Part shown: in pieces, positions 16,761 to 25,457 of the stretch
Layout: each line of letters opens with the position of its first letter
How positions within the stretch are numbered: position 1 is the first letter of the stretch
Origin: Haliscomenobacter sp040403615
GTDB lineage: Bacteria > Bacteroidota > Bacteroidia > Chitinophagales > Saprospiraceae
DNA length: 64,000 nt
Assembly: GCF_040403615.1 (NCBI RefSeq)
Contig: NZ_JBBAKG010000002.1
Location: 1 to 64,000, forward strand
Direction: 5' to 3'
Position numbers and translations under genes: made by a program
The notes under the pieces: model-generated
What the model saw: the letters and a program-made list of their open reading frames with translations, nothing else
The model's database searches: none
What the model was told of the DNA's origin: nothing

Positions 16761-17528
16761 GTGATCAAGGCAATAATTGTAGAAGACGAGATTAAAGGAA
16801 GGAATAATCTCAAAAACTTGCTTAAACAACATTGCGAGCAGGTTGAAATAATTGGAGAAGCAGGTACCAATTCTGAAGCACTTGCATTGCTTTCCGATGA
16901 GAGCATCGAGCCTGATGTTGCATTTTTGGACATCAGTTTACCCGACGGATTAATTTTTCAAATGCTTAGTCAGTTGGAAAATTTAGATTTTGAGATTATC
17001 TTTGTAACAGCTTACGAAGAATATGCCATAAAAGCTTGCGAATATAGCTCAATTGGTTATATCTTGAAGCCGATTGATCCTGACGCGCTTAAAGAAGCAG
17101 TAAGCAGGATTCGCATCCGGAGTAAAAACCAGATGGATAAGCGTCTAGAAATTTTTAGCGCTTACTACAACAACCCCAATGCTTTTTCAAAAATGAGCAT
17201 TTCTGCCGTCGATGGCATCTACTTTGTCAATATTAAAGACATTGTACGCTTCGAGGCTGAAGACAATTATACCCACATCTACCTCAATGGCGGAGAACGA
17301 ATAACCGCTTCCCGCACAATCAAATCTTACGAAGATTTGCTGGCTCCCTTCAATTTCTACAGGGTTCACAAGCGACATGTGATTAATTTGAATTACATGC
17401 GCAAGTTTGTGAAAGGAGAAGGAGGATTCGTAATTATGGATGACAACATAAAAATCGAAGTCTCACGCCGCCGTCGACCTGCGTTTATGGAGCAATTGCG
17501 TAAACTACAGGAGGGCCCGGTGCAATGA
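16761..17528 (+). CDS. LytTR-family response regulator
   Basis: A 255-aa transcription regulator: an N-terminal receiver domain (VIKAIIVEDEIKGRNNLKNL, phospho-acceptor Asp in DVAFLDISLPDG, conserved Lys in ILKPIDP) followed by a C-terminal LytTR DNA-binding domain (ISAVDGIYFVNIKDIVRFEA, NYTHIYL, YRVHKRHVINLNYM). GTG 16761 is the natural start, because the upstream ATG 16578 would add 61 residues overlapping the previous gene. No LytS-type kinase is adjacent, so the partner is elsewhere. A small double-glycine peptide gene follows 217 nt downstream; LytTR regulators often control secreted peptides, but a link here is inference. Confidence 0.88.
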   Translation: MIKAIIVEDEIKGRNNLKNLLKQHCEQVEIIGEAGTNSEALALLSDESIEPDVAFLDISLPDGLIFQMLSQLENLDFEIIFVTAYEEYAIKACEYSSIGYILKPIDPDALKEAVSRIRIRSKNQMDKRLEIFSAYYNNPNAFSKMSISAVDGIYFVNIKDIVRFEAEDNYTHIYLNGGERITASRTIKSYEDLLAPFNFYRVHKRHVINLNYMRKFVKGEGGFVIMDDNIKIEVSRRRRPAFMEQLRKLQEGPVQ

Positions 17529-17745
17529 AGCCCCAGAATGGAATTTTTTCCATCGATGTGACTTCATGATCTCCGTAAATCTTAAATTCGGCAGGGTTAG
17601 TAACTTGCATACATGGTTTTGTCTTGCTGTTGTGTACAACTTTGAGACATTTTGACGTTCATTACTTGGTACTTTGGGGTAGTGTTCTTAACTTTCGCAA
17701 TAGGAACCGATTTAAGCAATTTTTTATCCCATAAAACGCACTCAT

Positions 17746-17895
17746 ATGGGAAAGCCAAAAGATGAAAAAAAGAACCTGGACGACCTGAAAAAAGACTTGA
17801 AAACCGTCAAGAAGGAAGACATGAAAAAGATCACTGGCGGTAAAAAGGATGGGAAAAACTGGAACAATGGCTGTGGAGGAATTATTCCACAGTAG
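17746..17895 (+). CDS. Small double-glycine leader peptide (RiPP/bacteriocin-like precursor)
   Basis: A 49-aa ORF with the layout of Bacteroidota ribosomal peptide precursors: a charged leader (residues 1-32) rich in Lys, Asp and Glu, with LDDLKKDLKTVKKEDMKKI before the processing motif TGG (30-32), then a 17-residue core, KKDGKNWNNGCGGIIPQ, with a single Cys. Double-glycine leaders are normally cut by C39-peptidase ABC exporters. None is in the window, so an exporter elsewhere is assumed. It is flanked by a 217-bp intergenic region and a strong terminator, consistent with its own transcript. The core has no obvious lanthionine or cyclisation pattern. It could also be a short regulatory peptide. 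Confidence 0.65.
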   Translation: MGKPKDEKKNLDDLKKDLKTVKKEDMKKITGGKKDGKNWNNGCGGIIPQ

Positions 17896-17933
17896 TCGTT
17901 TCGTGAGTCCGAACGCTGTTCTTACAACGAAAA

Positions 17934-17970
17934 AGCCTCCTGGAGACGATTGTCTTCAGGAGGTTTCTTA
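17934..17970. terminator. Rho-independent terminator after peptide gene
   Basis: Stem AGCCTCCTGGAGAC with GTCTTCAGGAGGTTT around GATT, followed by T-rich sequence in the plus direction and preceded by A-rich sequence. It can serve both the small peptide gene and the convergent T9SS protein gene ending at 17991. Confidence 0.85.
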
Positions 17971-17990
17971 TTTTTATTTGTAGTTGATTT

Positions 17991-19664
17991 TTATTGTTTT
18001 ACAAAAGACGCTCGATGCCCGTCCTGGGTAACGATCCAATATCTTCCTACTGCTAAGCCTTCAACCGAAACCTCGGAGCGGGTGTACGTTTCAAGCACCA
18101 TTCTTCCAACCGAATCGTATATGCGAATGCGGTTGGATTCTTGTAATCCCTGCAAATAAAGCCTCTCCCGAACCGGATTGGGGAAAAGTTGAATTTCCTG
18201 GAAATGGATCTCGCGCAAAGAAGTCGTTTTGGTTACGGTTATCGTAATTATTTTGGTCTCCTTTGTATCTCCAATGTCATCAATGGCAATTGCCTTGAGC
18301 TTGTGAACACCCAGTGCTAAATTATTTAAGGTGAGCCCAAAGGGTGTTTGTACACCTTCTCCCACTTTTACATCATCCACGTACAAAGCGATATTGATGA
18401 TTTCCCCATCAGGATCTGCGGCATTCAATTTTATGTTCAGGGGGGTAGTCTGTTTAACCGTGGTATCTTTGGATGGACTGGTAAACGATAAAGTTGGAGG
18501 GGCATTGACAATTACAGCTACGGGTTGAGAGGTACTTGATGCACCAAAATTATCAAATGCCTTAGCTGCGTAAATGTAACCACCTGAATTAAGGCTATTG
18601 ATTATAAACGTATAAGGCGAAGTTAGGTCTTCACCAAGTTTTACTCCGTTTTGCCAGAATTCGACTTTGCTAATGTTGCCATCTACATCACTTGCATTGG
18701 CTTGCAAAGTGAGTACATTGCCGGGAGTAAACTTTGCCCCAGAGGTAGGGCTGGAAAAGAACACAAACGGAGCAGCATTGACCACAAAATTCAAAGTAGA
18801 AGAGGTTGCGATCCCCCCAAGGTCGTCGGTAGCACGCGCAATAAAGGAATAATTCCCAAAAAAACTACTGGTGTATACGTACTCATAGGGCGCAATGCTA
18901 TCTGTGCCTACTTTGGCGTTGTTGATGTAAAAATCTACTTTTTTCACCGTACCATCTGGATCGGTTGCATTCACGGTGAAGTTGAGCGTTGCATTAATTG
19001 GGAAAGTACTTCCATTGGCAGGCCCGGAGATGGACAGTATTGGAACTGCGTTGACCAATACTGCAACGGGTATAGATACGCTTGAGCCTCCTCTGGTATC
19101 AAAGGCTTGTACTGCAAAGAAGTAGGGCCCGGGTTGAAGATTGCTCACCGATAAAGAATAAGGAGCCGAGCTGTCTTCGCCAATCTTTTCTCCATTCTGC
19201 AAAAACACCACTTTACTAACGGCATCATCTGTATCACCCACTCTAGCCAATAAGATGAGATTGCCATTGCTTTGCAAGATACTGTTGTTGGCTGGAGAAG
19301 TCAAGAAAGCAAAAGGCGGCGCATTTACAATAACCTTTACTGCCGCTGAAACCGCAGTACTGCCTTTGTTATCGTATGCCTTAGCCGTGTAATCATAAGT
19401 GCCAGGGGGGGTAAATCCCAATTCATAAGCAAAAGGAGCATCGGTAACTTCTCCCACCTTTACCCCATTTTCAAAGAATTCTACTTTGTCGATACTACCA
19501 TCGGTATCATTGGCCGTAGCAGTGAGGGTAATGGATTGCCCTTGCTGAAAAATTGCCCCCTTTACCGGTGCAGTTATCGAAACAGTGGGTGCAGCATTTT
19601 GACCGTGACATAAAAAAACGCATAATAGTGCTGGGAACAGGGCACTGAAATTTTTGGTGTGCAT
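17991..19664 (-). CDS. Multi-Ig-domain T9SS-secreted protein
   Basis: A 557-aa secreted protein. After a signal peptide (MHTKNFSALFPALLCVFLCHGQ) come five tandem ~92-residue Ig-like domains. Each has the pattern of a P-x-V-x-(I/F)-x-(A/S)-P start, a DxDGxIxKVEF strand, and an APYxY-type ending followed by VIVNA(P). The last ~75 residues (IQLFPNPVRERLYLQGLQ to ASFVKQ) are a type A T9SS sorting domain, so it is probably attached to the cell surface. No enzymatic domain is present; adhesion or scaffolding is likely but inferred. ATG 19664 was preferred over 19742 because the signal peptide begins there. It converges on the double-glycine peptide gene. Confidence 0.88.
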   Translation of the reverse strand: MHTKNFSALFPALLCVFLCHGQNAAPTVSITAPVKGAIFQQGQSITLTATANDTDGSIDKVEFFENGVKVGEVTDAPFAYELGFTPPGTYDYTAKAYDNKGSTAVSAAVKVIVNAPPFAFLTSPANNSILQSNGNLILLARVGDTDDAVSKVVFLQNGEKIGEDSSAPYSLSVSNLQPGPYFFAVQAFDTRGGSSVSIPVAVLVNAVPILSISGPANGSTFPINATLNFTVNATDPDGTVKKVDFYINNAKVGTDSIAPYEYVYTSSFFGNYSFIARATDDLGGIATSSTLNFVVNAAPFVFFSSPTSGAKFTPGNVLTLQANASDVDGNISKVEFWQNGVKLGEDLTSPYTFIINSLNSGGYIYAAKAFDNFGASSTSQPVAVIVNAPPTLSFTSPSKDTTVKQTTPLNIKLNAADPDGEIINIALYVDDVKVGEGVQTPFGLTLNNLALGVHKLKAIAIDDIGDTKETKIITITVTKTTSLREIHFQEIQLFPNPVRERLYLQGLQESNRIRIYDSVGRMVLETYTRSEVSVEGLAVGRYWIVTQDGHRASFVKQ

Positions 19665-20001
19665 AAAACAGGTTTTTGGTTTAAACTTCTTCAGGAAAAG
19701 GCATGCAGCCATAATTGATTCCATGCGTTTTCCTTTTTCCATGTGTTCTTTGTCATAAATTTATGACGCAATTTACAACAGAAAATTAAAACCTTAAATA
19801 CTGGAATAATTAGTATGAAAGAAAAAGTAGGAAAAATGACGGCAATGGGCAGCCTCGCAGGGTTAAAGTGAATGCATTTAAAAAAAACGAATGTGTTTTA
19901 GGGTAAACGCAAAGAGTAACGTATCTTTGTCAGTAGGCAGCTATTCGATCCCGGCATCCGTTCTCAAAACATTGGTCGCTGATAACCCAAAATCTATTTT
20001 T
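19665..20001. promoter_or_regulatory. Divergent intergenic region with a TATCTTTG promoter box
   Basis: This 337-bp region separates the divergent genes. TATCTTTG at 19922-19929 matches the Bacteroidota -7 box, with TTTTAG at 19896-19901 about 20 nt upstream as a -33 candidate. That places transcription before the lipoprotein ATG at 20002. The rest is A/T-rich without ORFs or strong hairpins. Confidence 0.45.
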
Positions 20002-20832
20002 ATGTTCGCTCGATTATTAAGTAACGCAGAAAAATTAACTTCCCGATTTTGCATCATACTAAGATACCTTTCACTTTTAAGTGTAGTGTTGCTTTGGCAT
20101 GCGTGTCAAACGGATAAAACAGAAGCACCAATCCTGGATACTACGGTTGCCAAGGAATACGAACTCGATCTTTGGGAATCACTTGACAATAGTGTGCGAA
20201 CTTTTCAGATTCGGGCGAGTACCATCAAAAGTGAAGATTGCCTCAACTACAACATCGAAAACGCAGTAAACCGTTTTGGCAGCAACTTCGAAATCAATTT
20301 GGGCAAACCCCTCATTCCCATTACTTGTGAACGTGGTTTTGGTCCGGCAAAATCAAATCTTGATCTTGGCATCCTTACCAATGGAACGTATAACCTCACC
20401 ATAAAATTGGGTCAAATTGTGCCGAGTACTGGACGTTTGGTTGTCAATAACGGCAGCTATTACTTTTACATGCCTGCTCCAATTGGATTTAAGATTAACC
20501 AAAACATCTTGTACAGAATACCCGACAACACCATCTGGGGATACATTGACTATGAGCTGACCGCGTCCCCAATTGTCGAGCAATTTTTAGTAGATTTGAA
20601 CAAAATCAGCCAGGATGCCGGACTCTCTAAAGGCTATTATGGTTATTTCAACATTCTGGACAATGAATCAATTGAATTGCAAAAAGTGGTGACGGATCGT
20701 CCAATCCGTCCAATTCTGCGGCGTTTTCAAGCCAACGATAAAGATTTGGAAAACGTGCTCAAGTCCTACCGGGATCGGTACGGAAAATCCATTTTGATTC
20801 ACCTGCGCAATACCCTAGGCAAAGAATTTTAG
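20002..20832 (+). CDS. Hypothetical lipoprotein with a repeat-derived N-terminus
   Basis: A 276-aa predicted lipoprotein: hydrophobic stretch ILRYLSLLSVVLLWHAC with a Cys at a lipobox-like site, then a soluble mature part of unknown family (LWESLDNSVRTFQIRASTIK). From ATG 20002 the first ~20 residues (MFARLLSNAEKLTSRFCIIL) are largely encoded by a broken copy of the nested stem-loop element (20022-20063). The original start was probably lost and replaced. The mature domain looks intact. The TAG stop is part of the shared motif TTTAGACCTGCTCT, and the gene converges with 20840 only 7 nt away. Confidence 0.7.
   Translation: MFARLLSNAEKLTSRFCIILRYLSLLSVVLLWHACQTDKTEAPILDTTVAKEYELDLWESLDNSVRTFQIRASTIKSEDCLNYNIENAVNRFGSNFEINLGKPLIPITCERGFGPAKSNLDLGILTNGTYNLTIKLGQIVPSTGRLVVNNGSYYFYMPAPIGFKINQNILYRIPDNTIWGYIDYELTASPIVEQFLVDLNKISQDAGLSKGYYGYFNILDNESIELQKVVTDRPIRPILRRFQANDKDLENVLKSYRDRYGKSILIHLRNTLGKEF
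20022..20063 (+). repeat. Internal-deletion copy of the nested stem-loop element
   Basis: Positions 20022-20050 are identical to 1012-1040 (29 bp). The next 13 bases, GCATCATACTAAG, match 1125-1137 with one change. The hairpin between them is missing. It lies inside the coding sequence of the lipoprotein gene. Confidence 0.9.
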
Positions 20833-20839
20833 ACCTGCT

Positions 20840-21574
20840 CTATAGGCTGGCCTCCTGAACTTTTTTTTTGATGGGTGTTTCTTTGAGTTCAAAATTGAAT
20901 CCTTGTTCCACCAATCTGTTGTAGCGCTTGCGGTCGAATTTGTACAATTTTGCAGGGCGATGTGCCACTCCTTCCTGGGTTTCACCACAATCTACCAATA
21001 AATTCATGCTCAGGATTTTTTTGCGGAAGTTGCGTTTATCCAGCGGGCAACGGAGGATGGCCTCATACAAATGCTGTAATTCGGTGAGTGTAAATTTTGG
21101 CGGCAAAAGCTCAAATCCAACCGGTCGTGTTTTGACCAGCCATTTTAATCGTTGCAAACAAGCTGTCAAGATGGTGTCGTGGTCAAATGCATGGAGTTGC
21201 AAATCGCTAACGGTGTGCCATTGGGTTTGCAGGGCTATGGAAGAGGGTTGAATGGTGTAATTGGCAATTTTGATCAGCGAAAAGTAGGAAATGGTGATGA
21301 CCCGACCAAAAGCATGTCGATTAACCGAACCAAATGTATGAACCTGCTCCAAATACACTTTGCTCAGACCAGTCAATTCAGATAAAACCCTTTGAGCAGC
21401 AGAATCGAGGTCTTCATCGGTCTTTACAAAATATCCAGGCAAAGCCCATTCTCCAAAGTGTGGTTCTTCTCCACGTTTGATCAGTAACACCTTCAAATCT
21501 CCTTCATCGAAGCCAAAAATAACGTTGTCTACAGTGAAGGCAGATTTGAAATAATTGTCAAAATTTGTCGCCAT
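20840..21574 (-). CDS. NUDIX-domain transcriptional regulator (NrtR-like)
   Basis: A 244-aa protein: N-terminal NUDIX fold (TVDNVIFGFDEGDLKVLLIK, EPHFGEWALPGYFVKTDED, then SAAQRVLSELTGL) and a C-terminal winged-helix domain (LTELQHLYEAI, DKRNFRKKIL, AKLYKFDRKRYNRL). The NUDIX box G-x5-E-x7-REUxEE is degenerate (no catalytic REVxEE), as in NrtR-type regulators that bind ADP-ribose or related ligands instead of hydrolysing them. In Bacteroidota such proteins control sugar utilisation or NAD metabolism; the target here is unknown. ATG 21574 was chosen, since the frame continues to 21724 but overlaps the next gene. It is the last gene of a minus-strand series. Confidence 0.8.
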   Translation of the reverse strand: MATNFDNYFKSAFTVDNVIFGFDEGDLKVLLIKRGEEPHFGEWALPGYFVKTDEDLDSAAQRVLSELTGLSKVYLEQVHTFGSVNRHAFGRVITISYFSLIKIANYTIQPSSIALQTQWHTVSDLQLHAFDHDTILTACLQRLKWLVKTRPVGFELLPPKFTLTELQHLYEAILRCPLDKRNFRKKILSMNLLVDCGETQEGVAHRPAKLYKFDRKRYNRLVEQGFNFELKETPIKKKVQEASL

Positions 21575-21653
21575 TTGTCGCAGTAATTGTAGCATTCCTG
21601 TTTGGCAGAACAAATTATAAACTCTACCTATGAAAACCAAATAAAGAAGGGGA

Positions 21654-22337
21654 TTAAGTTGCAAACTTGTACCCAACACCGCGGATGGAATGAAAATGGC
21701 GAGGATTTTTGGAGTCCCCCTCAAAGTTGCGCCGGAATTTTAAGATAAAATTATCAATGGTGCGGGTACTGGGGTATACATCATATCCCCAAACCGATTG
21801 AAGTATTTGCTGCCTTGAAACCACTTCATTGCGACGGTCGATCAACAATTTAAGCAGCATGGCCTCTTTTTTGGTCAACACAAATTTGCCCAAAATGCCG
21901 TCTGCTTCAAAAGTGATAAAGTTGATGCGGTTAGGGCCGAAGTCAAAAATTTCGGGCGTATTTTCCGGAGATTTGCTGGTGCGTTTGATGAGGTTGTTGA
22001 TCCGCAGCAAAAGCTCTTCCAGCACAAATGGCTTGGTAAGGTAATCATCAGCACCTTTTTTTAGCCCTGAAATGCGATCTCCAACTGCCTCTTTGGCGGT
22101 GAGAAAAATGACAGGTACTTCCATGTCAGTCAGACGAATCTGCTCGCAAATCTGGAATCCATCAATTTCCGGCAACATTACATCAAGGATGATCAAATCA
22201 AAATGTTGTTCATGAAAATAGCGGATTGCATCTTTGCCATTACTGGTAGCCACCACCTCGAAGTTTTCCAGTTCCAGGTTGAGTTTGACTACATCGCGGA
22301 TGTTCTCTTCGTCTTCAACAAGCAAAATACGCATCAT
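21654..22337 (-). CDS. OmpR/PhoB-type response regulator
   Basis: A 227-aa two-component regulator: receiver domain with the acidic pocket LLVEDEEN, phospho-acceptor Asp in LIILDVMLPEIDG, Thr in VIFLTAKE and Lys in YLTKPF, then a winged-helix output domain (LTKKEAMLLKLLIDRRNEVV and SRQQILQSVWGYDVYPSTRT to SIRGVGYKF). Length and domains are standard. It lies 78 nt downstream of the histidine kinase gene on the same strand and is almost certainly its partner. The target genes cannot be told from sequence. Confidence 0.93.
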   Translation of the reverse strand: MMRILLVEDEENIRDVVKLNLELENFEVVATSNGKDAIRYFHEQHFDLIILDVMLPEIDGFQICEQIRLTDMEVPVIFLTAKEAVGDRISGLKKGADDYLTKPFVLEELLLRINNLIKRTSKSPENTPEIFDFGPNRINFITFEADGILGKFVLTKKEAMLLKLLIDRRNEVVSRQQILQSVWGYDVYPSTRTIDNFILKFRRNFEGDSKNPRHFHSIRGVGYKFAT

Positions 22338-22415
22338 GCTGTATCAATTTTGAATGCATTGAAATGGACACCAAGACTACAAAAATTATAGCTAATATAT
22401 TTATTTTTTTTACCT

Positions 22416-23429
22416 TCAATTTTGACTTAAAGGCAAAAGTACTTCAAATACCGTACCTTTGGGGGAATTGTCATGTACATTGATGTATCCAGCATGTGCC
22501 TTTACAATCTGATCGACAATGTACAAGCCCAAGCCTGTACCTTTTGCCGTACGGGTATCCTCATTGCCAACGCGGTAGAATTTTTGGAAGATATTTTTCT
22601 TCTCTTTCTCCGGCACCCCCACTCCTTGATCCTTGATCTCTAATTTAATTTGTTGTGGCGTTTCAAATCCAAGGTAGGTATTGATGATTGCTTTTCCACC
22701 AGGGCCAGAATATTTTACCGCATTTTCAAGCAAATTGAGTGCAACTGAAATCAGTCCCATCTTGTCACCAAAGAAAAAGGGCATCTTTGCCTCTTGTTGG
22801 TAGGTGAATTCAGCTTCGGGATATTTGTCCTTTAGCTTGTTGATGATTTCTTCCAAAAGCACATGTAAGTCGAGAGGCTCTTTGTTTGCCTGGTATTTGG
22901 ATTCCAATTTTGCTGAAAAAAGCAAATTGTTCACCAATGTATTTAGGCGCTCGGTTTCCTTCAGGGCATTATTTTGGAGTTGGCTTGTTTTTTCCTTTGG
23001 CAATTCGCGGCGCAAAAGTGTTTCGATAATCAGGCGAATCGAAGCGATTGGAGATTTGAGTTCGTGGGTAATGGAGAGTAAAAAATTCCGACTTTGCTGG
23101 GAAGCCACCATTTCCTTGTTGTAACCCCGGTTGATCAGGTATACCCCAAAGCCCAAACTGATCACAAAAACAATAGCTTCGCCCACAATCATCCATTCTT
23201 GTCTGTTATAGCGGGTGGATAGGCTTTGGTATTGGGGCGTTGCCAGAAATTCCGCATGGGTTTTGACCAATTTTTTTTTGATCATTCCATTTTCCAGCAA
23301 TTCACTTTTGGCAGTAAAAGCATCCCGATTTTTGGTGAACAACAATACAGACCACCATGCAAATGCCATAATCATGTAGGCAATTACCATGTAGGACAGA
23401 AAGCGCAAGCGAATGTTTTGCTTTTCCAT
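22416..23429 (-). CDS. Sensor histidine kinase
   Basis: A 337-aa inner-membrane kinase with two membrane helices (around residues 12-30 and 72-94) enclosing a short periplasmic segment of about 40 residues. The HisKA motif is LLSITHELKSPIASIRL, followed by the HATPase blocks NLLENAVKYS (N box), IKDQGVGVP (G1) and KGTGLGLYIVDQIVKAH (G2). The small sensing domain suggests detection of membrane or envelope change, but this is inference. It pairs with the response regulator downstream and starts 48 nt after hemL on the same strand. Confidence 0.92.
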   Translation of the reverse strand: MEKQNIRLRFLSYMVIAYMIMAFAWWSVLLFTKNRDAFTAKSELLENGMIKKKLVKTHAEFLATPQYQSLSTRYNRQEWMIVGEAIVFVISLGFGVYLINRGYNKEMVASQQSRNFLLSITHELKSPIASIRLIIETLLRRELPKEKTSQLQNNALKETERLNTLVNNLLFSAKLESKYQANKEPLDLHVLLEEIINKLKDKYPEAEFTYQQEAKMPFFFGDKMGLISVALNLLENAVKYSGPGGKAIINTYLGFETPQQIKLEIKDQGVGVPEKEKKNIFQKFYRVGNEDTRTAKGTGLGLYIVDQIVKAHAGYINVHDNSPKGTVFEVLLPLSQN

Positions 23430-23477
23430 GTGAAAATGATTTACAGTGACTTCATTGATTCAGGCATGCTCTTAGTT

Positions 23478-24791
23478 TCAATGTGAAAAAACCACATCCA
23501 AAGCAGCCTTAAAGGCTTCAGTAGCTTTTTCCAAATCTCCATCTGTATGCGCTGAAGATACAAAACCAACTTCGTAGCCCGAAGGCCCAAGGTAAATTCC
23601 TTTTTTGAGTAATTCGTAGTGCAAAATTTTGAAATGGCTCATGCTGGAGGGATCGATCTGCTCCGCAGAAATGATGCGCTCACTGGCAAAAGCAATCCAA
23701 AAAATAGAACCCACACTTGGAAAACGCACGGCATATCCCTTTGAATCGGCATAGTCTTGTAAGCCTTTTACAAATGCTGCGGTTTTGGCATTGAGCGTTT
23801 CATAAAATCCCGGCTCTAGCAATTGTTTCAACGCAGCATATCCTGCTGACATCGCTACCGGATTGCCAGAAAGCGTACCAGCTTGATAAACTGGCCCATC
23901 TGGAGCAATATGTCCCATCAACTCCGCACTGGCACCGTAAGCCCCAACAGGCATCCCGCCACCAATGATCTTGCCGAAGGTAAGAATATCTGGCTTAATA
24001 CCGTATAGTCCTGCCGCACCTTCAAATCCAACCCGAAATCCGGAGATCACCTCATCAAAAATAAGCAACACATTGTGTTTGTATGCTTTTAAGCGCAGGC
24101 ACTCTAGAAACGAACGATCTTGCAACAACAAGCCATTATTGGCCGGGATAGGCTCGACAATGATACAGGCAATGTTGTGCCCTTCTTGCGCCAAGGTTTC
24201 TTCCAGTTTTTCTCGGTCGTTGAGCGGCAGCACAATGGTTTCTTTGGCAAATGCTTCCGGGATACCTGCCGAAGTACTCTCACCAAAAGTAACCAATCCT
24301 GAACCCGCCTTGACCAATAGCGAATCGACGTGGCCATGATAGCAGCCTTCAAACTTGATGACCTTGCTTTTGCCCGTTACTCCCCGGGCCAAACGCAACG
24401 CCGACATGACCGCCTCCGTACCAGAACTTACAAAGCGCAGCTTTTCGATGTATCGATGATTGTCTACAATCAATTGACCCAGTTCTATCTCCAATCTGGT
24501 TGGTGCCCCGAAGGAGGTGCCTTCTGCCACCGCCGCATAAATGCTTTCCCGGATTTGGGCATTGTTGTGCCCCAAAATCAGCGGTCCCCAAGAACAGCAA
24601 AAATCGATGTATTCGTTCTCGTCTTCGTCCCAAATGTGGCTGCCATCTCCCTTCTTGATGAAAATGGGAGGCCCTAAGACTGACTTGAATGCCCGTACCG
24701 GCGAGTTGACGCCACCAGGAAACAATTTTTTGGCCGCTTCAAAAAGGGCCGAAGAAACAGTGCGGTTGTGATCGAGGATCGTCTCCATCAT
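23478..24791 (-). CDS. hemL: Glutamate-1-semialdehyde 2,1-aminomutase
   Basis: A 437-aa PLP enzyme that converts glutamate-1-semialdehyde to 5-aminolevulinate in the C5 route to heme. Diagnostic blocks are LFPGGVNSPVRAFKSV, FVSSGTEAVMSALRLARG, FEGCYHGHVDSLLVKAGSG, LIFDEVISGFRVG and the PLP lysine in TFGKIIGGGMPVGAYG. Full length. A possible -7 box TATATTTG lies on the minus strand at 24819-24812, about 20 nt before the start. The two-component genes follow on the same strand, so some cotranscription is possible. Confidence 0.95.
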   Translation of the reverse strand: MMETILDHNRTVSSALFEAAKKLFPGGVNSPVRAFKSVLGPPIFIKKGDGSHIWDEDENEYIDFCCSWGPLILGHNNAQIRESIYAAVAEGTSFGAPTRLEIELGQLIVDNHRYIEKLRFVSSGTEAVMSALRLARGVTGKSKVIKFEGCYHGHVDSLLVKAGSGLVTFGESTSAGIPEAFAKETIVLPLNDREKLEETLAQEGHNIACIIVEPIPANNGLLLQDRSFLECLRLKAYKHNVLLIFDEVISGFRVGFEGAAGLYGIKPDILTFGKIIGGGMPVGAYGASAELMGHIAPDGPVYQAGTLSGNPVAMSAGYAALKQLLEPGFYETLNAKTAAFVKGLQDYADSKGYAVRFPSVGSIFWIAFASERIISAEQIDPSSMSHFKILHYELLKKGIYLGPSGYEVGFVSSAHTDGDLEKATEAFKAALDVVFSH

Positions 24792-24906
24792 AGTATTTAT
24801 TGAAATTGCTACAAATATAACAAAACAACAAGGAATAGTTTAGAACCCCGAGCAGGTGTGACGGAGAAATGAGAATGCAGGTTGATCTCAGCGATGGTAT
24901 GTTCCT

Positions 24907-25446
24907 TTATTGCACGGTGACATTAAAAGTTGCTTCTGCATCTGTCTCCCCGGTACCGCAGGCACTTGGGCTAGACTTGGTGGGCATATGCTTGAGGGTA
25001 ATCCTAAGTGTTCCCGATCCAACTGCGCCAGTTTTCAGGGTGCTTTCTAGCCCGAGGGTATTGCCTGCTGCATCTTTGTCTTGTGGTTGGGGAGAAACCA
25101 TCGCTCCTGTGGCAACAAAACACACCAAATGATCATTGCTTTCCTTTTTGACTTCTACGGTAAGGTCGAGTGAAGGTGCCTTGGACGCATCCAAAAAAGT
25201 TACGGTAAGCGCATAATCGGTATTGGCTTTCAGGGCAATGGGCTGAATGATGGGGGCTTGACCACCATCGCCATCTTTGTCTTCAGCAGTAAAAGTTAAC
25301 GTTTGACCACCACCGACGAATTTGAGGGCAACAGTGGTAATCAACTCCTGCTCGTTGTCAGGCCCACCGTTGTTGTCTTTTTCGCAACCAAATAAAGCAA
25401 GCCCTAGAATGGCCAAAGTTGACCACTTGAATGAAATCCGTTTCAT
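24907..25446 (-). CDS. Hypothetical lipoprotein linked to TonB receptor
   Basis: A 179-aa lipoprotein with a canonical lipobox (LGLALFGC, Cys21) and a beta-rich mature part that carries acidic DKDGDGG and QDKDAAGN loops, which could bind divalent cations. It starts 11 nt after the TonB-dependent receptor stop, so the two genes form one unit and the lipoprotein may be a surface accessory of that receptor. Several Bacteroidota TonB receptors have such small partners. No known family recognised. Confidence 0.75.
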   Translation of the reverse strand: MKRISFKWSTLAILGLALFGCEKDNNGGPDNEQELITTVALKFVGGGQTLTFTAEDKDGDGGQAPIIQPIALKANTDYALTVTFLDASKAPSLDLTVEVKKESNDHLVCFVATGAMVSPQPQDKDAAGNTLGLESTLKTGAVGSGTLRITLKHMPTKSSPSACGTGETDAEATFNVTVQ

Positions 25447-25457
25447 AGTTTTTGATT

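Noticed and set aside
17600..17745. Promoter of the small peptide gene
   Set aside because: TTTTGACG and TACTTTGG look promoter-like, but the spacing is 15 nt and the -7 box lacks a T, so I did not call it.
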